DNA of 64,000 nt from Bacteroidales bacterium UBA4116 (GTDB lineage Bacteria; Bacteroidota; Bacteroidia; Bacteroidales; Tannerellaceae), in contig DFXE01000011.1 in NCBI GenBank assembly GCA_002381645.1, forward strand, positions 1 to 64,000, read 5' to 3'. The notes below the pieces were generated by a model. That model made no database searches. It had not been told where the DNA came from and saw only the letters and a program-made list of their open reading frames with translations. This document shows positions 7,989 to 16,749 of the stretch, piece by piece (position 1 is the stretch's first letter; every line of letters begins with the position of its first letter). A program made the position numbers and the translations under genes.

Positions 7989-8293
7989 CGTCTTTGCCCC
8001 CATGCATCATTATAATGCTTTTCCAACATTGCCTGAATATCAGATAATTTATAGAGTATTTTTCCTTCAATCTTATAAAAGCCGATTAATCCTTTGTCCC
8101 TATAATCCTGAAGAGTACGGGAAGAGATATGAAGCATCTCGCAGACTTCGTTATTATCCAGAAAATATTCTCCTGAAATGGATGATTTTATTGTAGAGGT
8201 ATGGTTCTGTATATTTTGACTAATCTGATTTACTGCTTCAAACAAGTCTTTTAGTTCAGGAGAACGACTATTCAATATATCATTTAGATCCAT
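7985..8293 (-). CDS. Excisionase-like helix-turn-helix protein
   Basis: The 102-residue product has an N-terminal helical region and a MerR/excisionase-type winged helix: YFLDNNEVCEMLHISSRTLQ, then DYRDKGLIGFYKI and a C-terminal helix. This is the HTH_17-like protein normally found beside Bacteroides ICE integrases, where such proteins act as recombination directionality factors or regulators. It is 13 bases downstream of a paralogue on the same strand, so the two form an operon. A third paralogue is at 59200-59499. Confidence 0.75.
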   Translation of the reverse strand: MDLNDILNSRSPELKDLFEAVNQISQNIQNHTSTIKSSISGEYFLDNNEVCEMLHISSRTLQDYRDKGLIGFYKIEGKILYKLSDIQAMLEKHYNDAWGQRR

Positions 8294-8306
8294 ATTTGCC
8301 CAGTCT

Positions 8307-8588
8307 TTACTTAGTTACACTTTTAACTTTATTCTTCTCGATGAATAGTTGAATATCTTTGGCCTTATAATAACATTTGTGGGCTACCTGTGAGTATGGC
8401 AATAATTTCTTGTCTCTGTAGGTTTGTAGTGTTCGAAGTGAGATACCCAGAAGTATGCATACATCCTGATTGTCCAACCATTCTTTTTCCGTACCGGATG
8501 AATTTAACCTGTTCGTTTTCTCAAGTAGTTCTTTTACTGCTTGAATAAGTTTTTCAAAAGCTCTACTGTCAATTATTTTTAATTCCAT
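8307..8588 (-). CDS. Excisionase-like helix-turn-helix protein (paralogue)
   Basis: A 93-residue protein with the same layout as its neighbour: WLDNQDVCILLGISLRTLQT followed by YRDKKLLPYSQV and YYKAKDIQLFIEKN. It is the first gene of a two-gene minus-strand operon and is transcribed away from the 9-11 kb genes. By analogy with Xis2c/Xis2d of CTnDOT, a tandem HTH pair near the integrase may control excision. That role is inference. Confidence 0.75.
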   Translation of the reverse strand: MELKIIDSRAFEKLIQAVKELLEKTNRLNSSGTEKEWLDNQDVCILLGISLRTLQTYRDKKLLPYSQVAHKCYYKAKDIQLFIEKNKVKSVTK

Positions 8589-8646
8589 ATTCTATGCAAA
8601 CAAATCGTATTTGATTATTGCGGAATTTCCCGCGGAACAAAGAAAT

Positions 8647-8724
8647 ATGAAATTATTTATAATACTATTGATTCTCAGTTTGCTGGCAGTGTTTGGCTTT
8701 TGTTTGGTAGTATGTAAACCATAA
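8647..8724 (+). CDS. Possible 25-aa membrane peptide
   Basis: ATG 8647 opens a 25-codon ORF coding a single hydrophobic helix (MKLFIILLILSLLAVF...) ending KP. It is divergent from the HTH operon. The composition is that of a small membrane protein or a toxin-like peptide, but such short ORFs arise by chance. Confidence 0.25.
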   Translation: MKLFIILLILSLLAVFGFCLVVCKP

Positions 8725-9021
8725 TCTTTGAAAAATAACAGTTCATTAATTTATTCTTAAATATCGTTCCTCCTTTCCCATTCCTCATTATTGAAGCACC
8801 CTAATCGACAGTTTTTAGTTCGATTGGCAAAGGTATCCCAGAGCTGTGAATCGAAAAATTCGAGCACTAAAGTGTTTTGCCCAAAATCTTCCTCTTTCCC
8901 TCATGCTTCGGACGAGCGTATTTTATGCAAAAAATTTTGTCTGTATCACCTCTCTGACCTTTTGCCGCCAATACGAAACAAAAAACAGCCGATCTGACGG
9001 ATGCCGCAGAAAAAAAAAGTC
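8725..9021. other. Intergenic stretch without a convincing gene
   Basis: Two overlapping forward ORFs here (from 8791 and 8846) have low-complexity, shadow-like composition and I do not accept them. A small hairpin, TCGAA-AAA-TTCGA, lies near 8851-8863. Nothing else stands out. Confidence 0.4.
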
Positions 9022-9288
9022 ATGGAAAAGAGAAACGATAGAACGAAACAAAAGAACAACCTCACCTCTGGAATTAACATAAAATTGGTGCTTAAATTAG
9101 TGTGCATAATAGTGTGTATATGGTTATTGACAAAAGTCAGTCCTATCCTATGGTCACTTATGGGACTGGTGGTTATATACTGCTTTGTACGCTTTCTGAT
9201 TAAATGCGTATTCAGACTTATAGGCATACTCATTTCTGTTTTTCTTTTCCTGCTTATCGCTTCATTAATCGTAGTATTCATATTCTAA
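9022..9288 (+). CDS. Small two-helix membrane protein
   Basis: From ATG 9022 the product is 88 residues (MEKRNDRTKQKNNLTSG...). A basic N-terminus is followed by two long hydrophobic segments (about residues 22-50 and 55-85) with almost nothing after them. ATG 9001 would add only seven residues and lacks a better leader. It is 11 bases upstream of the next gene and probably leads the 9-11.3 kb operon. No family is recognised. Confidence 0.55.
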   Translation: MEKRNDRTKQKNNLTSGINIKLVLKLVCIIVCIWLLTKVSPILWSLMGLVVIYCFVRFLIKCVFRLIGILISVFLFLLIASLIVVFIF

Positions 9289-9299
9289 AACTTACCATT

Positions 9300-9542
9300 A
9301 TGACAACATTATTATCAGATAAAAAAGACATTCAACAATCCCCAACTCTACGTTTTGAGATAGTTGATTATTCGAAAAAAGCAATTGCCCTATTCGGAGA
9401 TACTAAAGAAATCAAAGACTTACTTAAAGCTATGGGAGGAAAATTCAATCCCCGATTAACCTACAATGGAGGTAAAAGAGCAGGGTGGATATTCGGACTA
9501 TCAAAACGAGGAGAACTAAATACAATCATCAACTTAAAATAA
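9300..9542 (+). CDS. Small protein with a GGKFNPRL...GWIF motif
   Basis: The 80-residue protein starts at ATG 9300 (MTTLLSDKKDIQQ). Its core, FGDTKEIKDLLKAMGGKFNP followed by RLTYNGGKRAGWIF, is a compact motif I know from other Bacteroides mobile-element proteins, where it appears alone or attached to larger proteins. The function is unknown. It lies between a membrane protein and pcfK in a tightly packed operon. Confidence 0.6.
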   Translation: MTTLLSDKKDIQQSPTLRFEIVDYSKKAIALFGDTKEIKDLLKAMGGKFNPRLTYNGGKRAGWIFGLSKRGELNTIINLK

Positions 9543-9550
9543 GAAACGCC

Positions 9551-9961
9551 ATGAAAGGAACAGATATTTTCAAGAGAACAATACATACCTATTTAGTGAA
9601 ACGTGCTGCAAACGATGAACTATTTGCTGAAAAATACGCCAATCTCAACAAGAATATAGATGATTGCTGTACCTACATCCTTAATCAAGTACAGAAAAGC
9701 GGTTGTAATGGTTTTGCTGACGATGAAATCTACTCAATGGCGGTACACTATTATGATGAAGATAATATCGAAGTGGGTAAGCCGATGAACGCACATGTAG
9801 TAGTTAACCATGTTGTAGAACTGACCGCAGAAGAAAAAGAACAGGCTCGCAAAGATGCCATACAAAAGGCTCAGGATGAAGCATACAAGAAAATGACACA
9901 GCCTGTAAAGAAAGCGAAGAAAGTAACACTTAATACCCAACCCAGTTTATTTGATTTTTAA
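9551..9961 (+). CDS. pcfK: PcfK-like protein
   Basis: From ATG 9551 (MKGTDIFKRTIHTYL) the protein has 136 residues and matches the PcfK-like family in its N-terminal core and in the central DDCCTYILNQV and GFADDEIYSMAVHYYDED segments. The C-terminus is a charged helix ending QPSLFDF, a motif resembling sliding-clamp-binding peptides (Q-x-x-L-F). PcfK is named after a conjugation gene of plasmid pCF10; its biochemical role is unclear. It precedes pcfJ by 11 bases. Confidence 0.75.
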   Translation: MKGTDIFKRTIHTYLVKRAANDELFAEKYANLNKNIDDCCTYILNQVQKSGCNGFADDEIYSMAVHYYDEDNIEVGKPMNAHVVVNHVVELTAEEKEQARKDAIQKAQDEAYKKMTQPVKKAKKVTLNTQPSLFDF

Positions 9962-9972
9962 TCCATTGACTT

Positions 9973-11271
9973 ATGAAACCGCAAAATAAATTTCAAGCAC
10001 AAGTATTAGAAGCCAGTAAAACCCTACCCAAACTCACAAAAGAGCAGATAGAATGGGGATACAAGAACGGTATAGACCATATCGGACACCGAACCGAAAA
10101 AGGCGTAATTACCTGCACAAAATGTGGTCATGCATGGCAGAGTGCAGGATATTTGATATCTATACTCACTGATTGTACCTGCCCTGAATGCAATACAAAA
10201 CTAAAGGTAGAAACCACCAGGAAACGAAATTTCAACAGCCGTTACTACATGACTGTGATAACAGCACACAAAGGGTATCAGGTATTGCGTACCATAGTCT
10301 TGTTTTGTTCGGCAAAGGTCGGAGAAATCGCCAAATATGACTATTCAGAAGTTATGCAACGGTGGATAGAACCAAGCGGAAAGAAGCATTGCACATTTGC
10401 AAAACTCCGTCAGACAATGGGGAATTGTTACATTGATTCGTGGATATACGGCACTCCGTTGGAATTGCGAAGCGAGAACGCCAATAACAAGTTTTATATG
10501 AATGTCTATGACAAAATCCACACAGGTGTTATATATCCACGTCAAAAACTTATTCCCGGACTAAGACGAACAGGTTACAAAAAGGCATTATACGGGCAAA
10601 AGCCATTAGACCTATTCTGTACCCTACTCTCCGACAGTAGAGCAGAAACCTTGTTAAAAGCAGGGCAAAACCAGCTGTTGAAAAGATTATTCGATATGGG
10701 TTGGCAAAAGAATATCGATAACTATTGGGCATCTATCCGCATCTGTATCCGCAACAGCTATAAAATCAAAGATGCTACACTTTGGTGCGATTATATAGAC
10801 TTCTTACGTTTTTTCGGGAAAGACCTGCATAATGCCAAATATGTATGCCCTGCCGACTTACACGCAGAACATGAAAGATATATGAGAAAGAAGGCAAAAG
10901 CCGATGCACAGCAGGAACTCGAAAAACAACTTGAAAAAGAAGTTGAGTATAGGAAAGCAAAAGAGAAATTCTTTGGATTGATGTTTTCAGACGGACTTAT
11001 AAATATCCGTGTGCTTGAAAGCGTTTCAGAAATCATATTGGAGGGTAAAATGATGCACCATTGTGTAGGAGGTTATCATTCAAAGACTGATAGCCTTATC
11101 TTATCCGCTTGTATTGGAGGTGAACGGATTGAGACCATAGAAATATCCCTCTCCCAACTACGGGTAATCCAATCCAGAGGTGTATGCAACAAAAACACAC
11201 AGTACCACAATCAGATAATAGACCTTGTAAACAGGAATATAGCTCTTATCAAACAGAGATTAGCAGCATAA
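9973..11271 (+). CDS. pcfJ: PcfJ-like protein
   Basis: This 432-residue protein matches PcfJ-like proteins. It has an N-terminal zinc-ribbon-like part (CTKCGHAW and CTCPECNTKL, two C-x-x-C pairs), a long helical middle (about 250-330), and a conserved C-terminal block with MMHHCVGGYHSKTDS and RIETIEISL. The H-H-C-V-G segment is the most conserved feature of the family and could bind metal or be catalytic. pcfJ/pcfK pairs are frequent in Bacteroides and Gram-positive conjugative elements; the role is unknown. Confidence 0.8.
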   Translation: MKPQNKFQAQVLEASKTLPKLTKEQIEWGYKNGIDHIGHRTEKGVITCTKCGHAWQSAGYLISILTDCTCPECNTKLKVETTRKRNFNSRYYMTVITAHKGYQVLRTIVLFCSAKVGEIAKYDYSEVMQRWIEPSGKKHCTFAKLRQTMGNCYIDSWIYGTPLELRSENANNKFYMNVYDKIHTGVIYPRQKLIPGLRRTGYKKALYGQKPLDLFCTLLSDSRAETLLKAGQNQLLKRLFDMGWQKNIDNYWASIRICIRNSYKIKDATLWCDYIDFLRFFGKDLHNAKYVCPADLHAEHERYMRKKAKADAQQELEKQLEKEVEYRKAKEKFFGLMFSDGLINIRVLESVSEIILEGKMMHHCVGGYHSKTDSLILSACIGGERIETIEISLSQLRVIQSRGVCNKNTQYHNQIIDLVNRNIALIKQRLAA

Positions 11272-11311
11272 ATTTAAAAGCTGCTGACATAAGGTTGTCG
11301 TTCCTATGATA

Positions 11312-11319
11312 TATCTTTG
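11312..11319 (+). promoter_or_regulatory. -7 promoter element upstream of the VOC gene
   Basis: TATCTTTG matches TAnnTTTG, 27 bases before ATG 11347. A GTTG at 11294-11297 is too close (14 bases) to be a normal -33 element. Confidence 0.45.
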
Positions 11320-11346
11320 CAAGGTAACTAATAAATATCAGACAAT

Positions 11347-11769
11347 ATGAAACTTACATCTTACCTTATTTTCAATGGACAAGCCGAAGAAGCGGCTAAC
11401 TTTTATGCTAATGTTTTGGGTGGTAAAGTGGAAAACCTTTACCGATACGACTCCATGCCCCCTTGCCCGGAAATGCCAATCCCCGAAGAATGCAAACAAA
11501 TGATTATGCATTGCTGCATCATCTTCCCCGGAGGCTCGATGAGTGTTGCCGATACCTTACCACATGATAAACGTGACTTCGGAAACAAAGGACACATGAT
11601 GACACTTGATTGCGATTCCATTGCTCAGGCCGAAGAAGTCTATGCGAAATTAACGGAAGGCGCACAAAAGATAGAATGCGAACTTGCCGAAGCCTTTTTT
11701 GCAAAACGATATGCCGAAGTAGTTGACCGGTTTGGCGTGCTTTGGGCGATCATGTACGACGAGAATTAA
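11347..11769 (+). CDS. VOC-family (PhnB-like) protein
   Basis: A 140-residue protein of the vicinal-oxygen-chelate superfamily, PhnB/YjdN type: LTSYLIFNGQAEEAANFYAN at the start, then GGKVENLYRYDSMP, and the ending EVVDRFGVLWAIMYDE. These proteins form dimers of two beta-alpha-beta-beta-beta units; reactions vary and cannot be assigned here. It is the first gene after the integrase/pcf module and the first of the cargo-like region. Confidence 0.8.
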   Translation: MKLTSYLIFNGQAEEAANFYANVLGGKVENLYRYDSMPPCPEMPIPEECKQMIMHCCIIFPGGSMSVADTLPHDKRDFGNKGHMMTLDCDSIAQAEEVYAKLTEGAQKIECELAEAFFAKRYAEVVDRFGVLWAIMYDEN

Positions 11770-11948
11770 GCCAAATGCTGATAGGACTAGATAAGTTGTA
11801 ACAATAAAATAAGGATTGTGCTTTTTTACGGGGCACAGTTCTTTTTTCCGTAAAATGCACTTATTCCTAACCCGATGAAGCCGCTTTATAACCTGATTGA
11901 GTGGACATTGGAGAATGTAGATGAAATAACAGGTGTCTGAAATCAAAC

Positions 11949-12389
11949 TCATGCAATTTTTTCACATCCCCCCTTTAACTGTTCCAGCGATTCCTCCATT
12001 CCCCTTTCCAAAACCTTATAGAATGTCTTTTTAAATAACCCCACTAAAAACCCCTCCAGGCTTTCCTGCACAAAAACCTCTGTTTTGCCATTCATATCTT
12101 TCAATGTCCAGTTGTGGATAGCGTAAGAACCGATAGTTTTTCCTGTCCATCCGAAACTGGTGAAAGGCTCGACTGTATGGAGAATCGAGTGGAATTTCAA
12201 ACCTCCCGATTTCCAGTCGAAGCTGGTTCCGGCAGCGAGGGCTCCATTGATCTTTGAACAGGATACGGCCGTTTGCCAATCCGGCCAGTGATCGATGTCG
12301 GTTAATACCGACCAAACCTTTTCTATTCCCGAATTGATGATAATTTTGCGGCTACATTTCACGGGGGCTTTGGCATTTATCTTCTTCAT
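11949..12389 (-). CDS. SRPBCC-family protein (START-like fold)
   Basis: Using ATG 12389 (MKKINAKAPVKCS; the in-frame TTG at 12395 is rejected) the protein has 146 residues. KIIINSGIEKVWSVLTDIDH followed by WPDWQ is the standard N-terminal signature of polyketide-cyclase/SRPBCC proteins, and the end (ESLEQLKGGCE) forms the long C-terminal helix. It probably binds a small hydrophobic ligand. TAATTTTG on the minus strand (12418-12425) is a good -7 element. Confidence 0.75.
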   Translation of the reverse strand: MKKINAKAPVKCSRKIIINSGIEKVWSVLTDIDHWPDWQTAVSCSKINGALAAGTSFDWKSGGLKFHSILHTVEPFTSFGWTGKTIGSYAIHNWTLKDMNGKTEVFVQESLEGFLVGLFKKTFYKVLERGMEESLEQLKGGCEKIA

Positions 12390-12465
12390 TTGCAATTACA
12401 TTTTAATTAATACACTGCAAAATTAGAGCGAAACCCACCCCTTTGCTCTTGATAAAAATCAAGAA

Positions 12466-13035
12466 TTAAACGCCTGTCCTGTTTCTTAACCTGCTTAATG
12501 TTTCGGGAGTCATGCCCAACATGGAGGCAATATATTGCAGCGGTACCTGATTAAATAATTCCTTGTTGGCATTGAAAAAGTGCAGATACCTCTCTTCCGC
12601 ACTCATGGAGAGGTGCATCATTACCCGGTCTTCCAGTATGTTGAAGCATTTAGCAATAAATTTGCTCTCCAAATCCTCCCAGTCAGGTATGGCTTCTTTA
12701 ATTTTGCGGTAGTCGGCTTGTTCAAGCACATATATTTCGCAATCGGTGATGGCTTGCAGACTCCATTTGGCGGGTTGGCGAAAGATAAAGCTGGAAATAT
12801 CCACCACAAAAGAACTTTTTGTGGCTATCCATTTAGTGACTTCTTTATTATTGACGCTGGTATATTCCCGGAGTATCCCGGTTTTAACAAATCCCAGTTT
12901 GTCGGCATAGCGGCCTTCTTTCTGAAAGAAACTTCCTTTTTCGAGGGCGACCAACTTAAAGAAAGAGTTAATCAGCTTCAATTCTTCAACCGTTCCGCCA
13001 AAATATGGTCTGATGTATTTTTCTATTTCAGTCAT
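12466..13035 (-). CDS. Crp/Fnr-family transcriptional regulator
   Basis: The 189-residue protein has a cyclic-nucleotide-binding-like beta-barrel (about 25-120; KGSFFQKEGRYADKLGFVKTG) and a C-terminal helix-turn-helix: PLQYIASMLGMTPETLSRLRNR. The HTH sits at the very end, as in many Bacteroidetes Crp/Fnr proteins. No cysteine cluster for an iron-sulfur centre is present, so an FNR-type oxygen sensor is unlikely. It follows the spondin-domain gene by 25 bases on the same strand and may be cotranscribed. Confidence 0.8.
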   Translation of the reverse strand: MTEIEKYIRPYFGGTVEELKLINSFFKLVALEKGSFFQKEGRYADKLGFVKTGILREYTSVNNKEVTKWIATKSSFVVDISSFIFRQPAKWSLQAITDCEIYVLEQADYRKIKEAIPDWEDLESKFIAKCFNILEDRVMMHLSMSAEERYLHFFNANKELFNQVPLQYIASMLGMTPETLSRLRNRTGV

Positions 13036-13060
13036 TTATGGAGTTTAACCGTCAGCATTA

Positions 13061-14188
13061 TTATTTAATACTCACCCTTACCACCTGCTCTGCACGAGGC
13101 ATATCATTTCCGGAGATACTTATATCCGAGGTGATATTATTCCTTTGTAACGCATCAACGGGCGTATTATTTTGCATGATGGAGGAGTGCCCCATCATGG
13201 CCGCGAACGCTATCTTTTCGCCCGGCCGGGCGTTATAAGAGGTTTCGGCTGTCTCCCCGGGTTTGGTGAACGATGAGATTGTATGTACACTCTTTACATC
13301 CGGATTATTCTCCATGGCCTTTTTCAGGTTATCCAAGTTTCCGGATTGCGCCCAGTCTTGCGTATTGGTATTCATTTCGTTTGCGATGGTTGCCGCAAGA
13401 GGATTCCGGTCGCCTTTATAGACAACGACGATAACCGGCGAAAGGGCTGTGAAAGCACCTGTGTTGGCGGCCAGCTTATCGGCCAAGGGCTGGTTATTGC
13501 CTCTTTCGGCCAGGGCGACCAGCTCGGTGCCTGCCTTCTGACCAGCGTCGAAAAGGGGTTTTTCATTTACGGGTTTGCCGTCGAAAGCATTGGATACGGC
13601 CCATACTCCGGTTGAGAATGGCGTCTGCACCTTTGTGGCATTCGTATTGTTGCGCATGGTGAGTGTGAAGCGCGAATCGGCAGCGTCATACGCCAGGTTC
13701 AGCTTCATCATTTCGCCTGCCGAAGGGTAATCGTAAGTTCCGTCCTTACCATTTATTTCCGTCACCTGCCAGTCTTCATCTTCGCGAGGCTGACCTTTTT
13801 TACCTCGGCGCGGGTCGTTATTCTTTTTTGTTCCGGCATCCCATAGTTTCACCTGGTCGGAGATGTCGCCCGTAACGGGGTTTCCATTGCTTTCGAAGAG
13901 CTTAATGCCGGGATTTTGTGGCGCGAAGAAGAGGTCCCAGGAGTTTCCGTACATGGTGGCAAACATCAGGGTTTGTCCTTTCATGGCGTTGAAAGTGATT
14001 TGTATCTCTTGTCCGGGCATTACTTCGACGTTGCTTCCCTCGGCCTGGAAGGTACCGCTTTGCGCGTAATCTTTCACTGAACTGATGTTCTCAAAGGTGA
14101 TGGTTCTTTTTTCTCCTTCGCTGTTGCACGAAGCCAGCAGCGCGCTCAGGGCGGCAAACAGAAGGAGGGGTAATGTTCTTTTTTTCAT
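13061..14188 (-). CDS. Spondin-domain lipoprotein
   Basis: From ATG 14188 the 375-residue product begins with a lipoprotein signal (MKKRTLPLLLFAALSALLASC), the cysteine being the lipid attachment site. Two repeats of a spondin_N-like domain follow: a complete N-terminal copy (ITFENISSVKDYAQSGTF..., GNSWDLFFAP, LWDAGT, and FSTGVWAV) and a shorter C-terminal one (SSFTKPGETAETSYNARPGE, AAMMGHS). Bacterial spondin-domain proteins are usually surface or periplasmic and of unknown role. The gene is noticeably richer in G+C than the defence block. It is followed by a Crp/Fnr regulator. Confidence 0.7.
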   Translation of the reverse strand: MKKRTLPLLLFAALSALLASCNSEGEKRTITFENISSVKDYAQSGTFQAEGSNVEVMPGQEIQITFNAMKGQTLMFATMYGNSWDLFFAPQNPGIKLFESNGNPVTGDISDQVKLWDAGTKKNNDPRRGKKGQPREDEDWQVTEINGKDGTYDYPSAGEMMKLNLAYDAADSRFTLTMRNNTNATKVQTPFSTGVWAVSNAFDGKPVNEKPLFDAGQKAGTELVALAERGNNQPLADKLAANTGAFTALSPVIVVVYKGDRNPLAATIANEMNTNTQDWAQSGNLDNLKKAMENNPDVKSVHTISSFTKPGETAETSYNARPGEKIAFAAMMGHSSIMQNNTPVDALQRNNITSDISISGNDMPRAEQVVRVSIK

Positions 14189-14320
14189 TGTTATTCTTTT
14201 TTTATTGTTGTATAACAATGGCTCGGGATGGTTTGTTTAGGGAACTATTCATACCGTTTTTATGTTATCTTTTAAAGAGCATCTGTTTTGAAAATTAGTA
14301 TTCAGCCAATAGAATAAGAT

Positions 14321-15016
14321 ATGTACTGGTCAATCGTCATCAAACTCATCATCGGCATGATAGGAGTATTATTATTCCTGCGCATGACCGGCAAAACGCA
14401 AATGGCAAACCTCACGCCACTCGACACCGTAAATACCATCGTACTTGGAGCCTTGGTGGGTAGCATCATCTATATGCCCGATACCCGTGTGTGGATTCTG
14501 GGCTTTGCCATGCTCGTGTGGTTCGTGCTTAATATGCTGGTCAGGCTGTTATTGCGTATAAACTTCTTCAGTAAACTGATTCACGGCGAACCTGAAACGC
14601 TGATTAAGGATGGCAGAATAGACCTTCAAATGCTCAAACGGAACAATCTGGGTATAGACCAGTTTCGGGCGAAGTTGAGGGAAAGCGAAATCTTTTCACT
14701 GCTGGATGTTGACGAAGTGGTGTTTGAAACGGATGGCGAATTTACCATCATCAAAAAGAGCAAAGGTTCGGAGTCTTACCTGTTGATTAGTAACGGCGAT
14801 ATCGTAAAGGAGGAACTAGAGAGTTCGGGACATGATGAAGATTGGCTGAATAAGCATCTGGGCGAGTTGGGCTATGAAAAGTATGACGAGTTATTTGCTG
14901 CCGAATATACCCCTGAAAGAGGATTTTACGTGATTGATAAGGAAGGAAATATTATGAATAAAAATAAGGAGGGCGAAGTAAATAAGGTGGATGAGGTGGA
15001 TAGTATTGTCGGCTAA
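14321..15016 (+). CDS. DUF421 (YetF-like) membrane protein
   Basis: The 231-residue protein has three N-terminal transmembrane helices (about residues 3-20, 38-52 and 58-78) followed by the cytoplasmic DUF421 domain. Typical motifs are RMTGKTQMANLTPLD near the N-terminus, LIKDGRID and NLGIDQFRAKLRESEIFSLLDVDEVVFETDGEF. Bacillus relatives (YetF family) are linked to spore or cell-envelope functions, but the biochemical role is unknown. The C-terminal 30 residues are charged and low-complexity. It is divergent from the spondin gene. Confidence 0.85.
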   Translation: MYWSIVIKLIIGMIGVLLFLRMTGKTQMANLTPLDTVNTIVLGALVGSIIYMPDTRVWILGFAMLVWFVLNMLVRLLLRINFFSKLIHGEPETLIKDGRIDLQMLKRNNLGIDQFRAKLRESEIFSLLDVDEVVFETDGEFTIIKKSKGSESYLLISNGDIVKEELESSGHDEDWLNKHLGELGYEKYDELFAAEYTPERGFYVIDKEGNIMNKNKEGEVNKVDEVDSIVG

Positions 15017-15096
15017 ACATGCCCTCGGGCAACCTTGCAGAGGGGGTTGCAAGCTTGCCCGGGTGACATTTTGATAGTTCTTTCATGAGAAATCAC

Positions 15097-15939
15097 TTAC
15101 AAGTCTTTCAAAACATTCATCCCGTTGATAGCTGCCGGAAAACCTGCATACACAGACATAAGCAGCATCACTTCCTTAATTTCGTCAGCGGTCAGTCCGA
15201 TATTCAACCCTCCCCGGATATGAAAATTCAGTTGGGAAGAAGCATTTCCCAGCGTTGTTAATGCTGCAATGATGGCTATCTGGCGGTATCTTTTATCGAG
15301 GCTTTCCCGCGAATAAATATCTCCGTAGCCGTATTCGATAACAAAGCGCACCAGTTCGGGAGAGAAATTATCGAAAGTTTCTTTCAATAGCTGCTCTTGA
15401 TTTGCGTCTAATTGGGAAAGATATTCCGAACCTTTTTCGTAGCGTGAAAGACGATTGGTTGCGATGGTTTCTTCTCCCTGCGTATCATTTATGCCCTCTG
15501 CTTTCCGTTCTATTAATACTTCTTTGAGGGTATTCATGGCGCAGATGGCTTTCGGGAAGCCTACATAAACGGAGATATGCAGTACCAGCTCTTTGACTTC
15601 GGTAACGGTACAACCGGAGTTTAACGCTCCGTTGAAATGAACTTTCATTTCGGGAATGGCACGCTGGGCTATCAGTGAGGCGACGGCGGCTACTTCTTTG
15701 GATTTGTTATCGAGCAATGGCAGACTGTAAACGTCTCCGAAGGAATATTCTATAATAAACCGTCCTAAATCGGGGGAGATATCTTTTAATCCGTTGACTA
15801 CTCTTTCTCCGGCTTCGCCGTCTATTTCCTGTAATTTGCTCCAGCCGCGGGTGTAGCGGTCGGAATTGGTTTGATGGGATTGTGATTGCATATTTATTGA
15901 ATTTATCAGAATTGTTAATGCTAAGATATATTTCTTCAT
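15097..15939 (-). CDS. Carboxymuconolactone-decarboxylase-family protein, two domains, exported
   Basis: The 280-residue protein starts with a signal-like segment (MKKYILALTILINSINMQSQ) and contains two tandem CMD/AhpD-like domains. Each ends in a similar block: INSGCTVTEVKELVLHISVYVGFPKAICAMNTL and, in the second, INIGLTADEIKEVMLLMSVYAGFPAAINGMNVL (given here only to mark the two matching halves near residues 110-142 and 245-278). The C-x-x-C of AhpD peroxidases is absent. It overlaps the upstream hydrolase gene by four bases. Decarboxylase or general redox roles are possible. Confidence 0.8.
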   Translation of the reverse strand: MKKYILALTILINSINMQSQSHQTNSDRYTRGWSKLQEIDGEAGERVVNGLKDISPDLGRFIIEYSFGDVYSLPLLDNKSKEVAAVASLIAQRAIPEMKVHFNGALNSGCTVTEVKELVLHISVYVGFPKAICAMNTLKEVLIERKAEGINDTQGEETIATNRLSRYEKGSEYLSQLDANQEQLLKETFDNFSPELVRFVIEYGYGDIYSRESLDKRYRQIAIIAALTTLGNASSQLNFHIRGGLNIGLTADEIKEVMLLMSVYAGFPAAINGMNVLKDL

Positions 15940-16745
15940 AATGCGTTATGATTTAAAAAGGCTGTTAGTTCATTGGTAAACAACTGTGCTGCCTCTATCG
16001 GTGCATGGTGTCCAACTCCGGGGATGATTGCTAACGAAGCATTCTGAATCTTGCTTTTCATTTCTTCGGCAATCTCTCTCGGGGTAGCATGGTCTTCCGT
16101 TCCGACAACAATCAGCGTAGTACAGGTTATGTTTTCTAATTTTCCGCCGACATCTGTACGGTTGATTACGGCGGCTTCTGTTGCTGGTATCATTGCCTGA
16201 AAGTTGTTGCTTTTCATTACCTGCAATTCTTTTTCACGCAGTGCCGGATGATTCTCAATAAAATCTTTTCCGACGATTGCTTGTTGGATTCCTATAATCA
16301 TAGCATCAATCTCGTTTTTATGTCCCTTACGGAATGTTTCTATTCTTTCTTTCCATAAGGGTATCCGCTCAGGATATTCGGTGAGATGACTACTTCCCAC
16401 CAATACCAATCGTCCGATGAAGGAAGGATTACCGGCGGCAAGGCGCATAAATATCATTCCTCCCTGTGATAAGCCTACAAGTGTTGGATTCTTGATATCA
16501 TTGTAGATTATAAATTGTTTGAAATCTTCTGCCATATCCTCAAGCGTCCAGCCATTGGGATTAAACGTTGATTTACCGTGACCGGGCAAATCGAATGAAT
16601 AGCAGGTATAGTTCGCCTTTAAACTTTCTACCTGTGATTCAAAAATGGTATGATCGACAAAAAGACCGTGGGCAAAGATGATAGCTTCGCCCTTTCCCTT
16701 CTGTTCGTAAAAATAATCGGCTGCTTTTCCTTTGTATATAGGCAT
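15936..16745 (-). CDS. Alpha/beta-hydrolase
   Basis: A 269-residue alpha/beta-hydrolase with AHGLFVDHT (oxyanion-hole region), the nucleophile elbow VGLSQGG (serine about residue 97), an acid in VGTEDHATP, and the catalytic histidine in GVGHHAP near the C-terminus. Layout and length resemble lactonases and esterases of the 3-oxoadipate enol-lactonase type, which often accompany CMD proteins. It sits between a SnoaL-like gene (four bases) and the CMD gene (four-base overlap), so the three act in one operon. Confidence 0.85.
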   Translation of the reverse strand: MPIYKGKAADYFYEQKGKGEAIIFAHGLFVDHTIFESQVESLKANYTCYSFDLPGHGKSTFNPNGWTLEDMAEDFKQFIIYNDIKNPTLVGLSQGGMIFMRLAAGNPSFIGRLVLVGSSHLTEYPERIPLWKERIETFRKGHKNEIDAMIIGIQQAIVGKDFIENHPALREKELQVMKSNNFQAMIPATEAAVINRTDVGGKLENITCTTLIVVGTEDHATPREIAEEMKSKIQNASLAIIPGVGHHAPIEAAQLFTNELTAFLNHNAL

Positions 16746-16749
16746 AAGT

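Noticed and set aside
8791..9082. Two overlapping forward ORFs upstream of the small membrane protein
   Set aside because: Low-complexity basic sequence and no plausible leader; more likely noncoding.
11854..11940. Short ORF after the VOC gene (ending ...ENVDEITGV)
   Set aside because: Fewer than 30 codons with no start context; perhaps a gene remnant but not supportable.
12580..13068. 162-aa forward ORF antisense to the Crp/Fnr gene
   Set aside because: The opposite strand encodes a well-formed regulator; no independent start context or domain.
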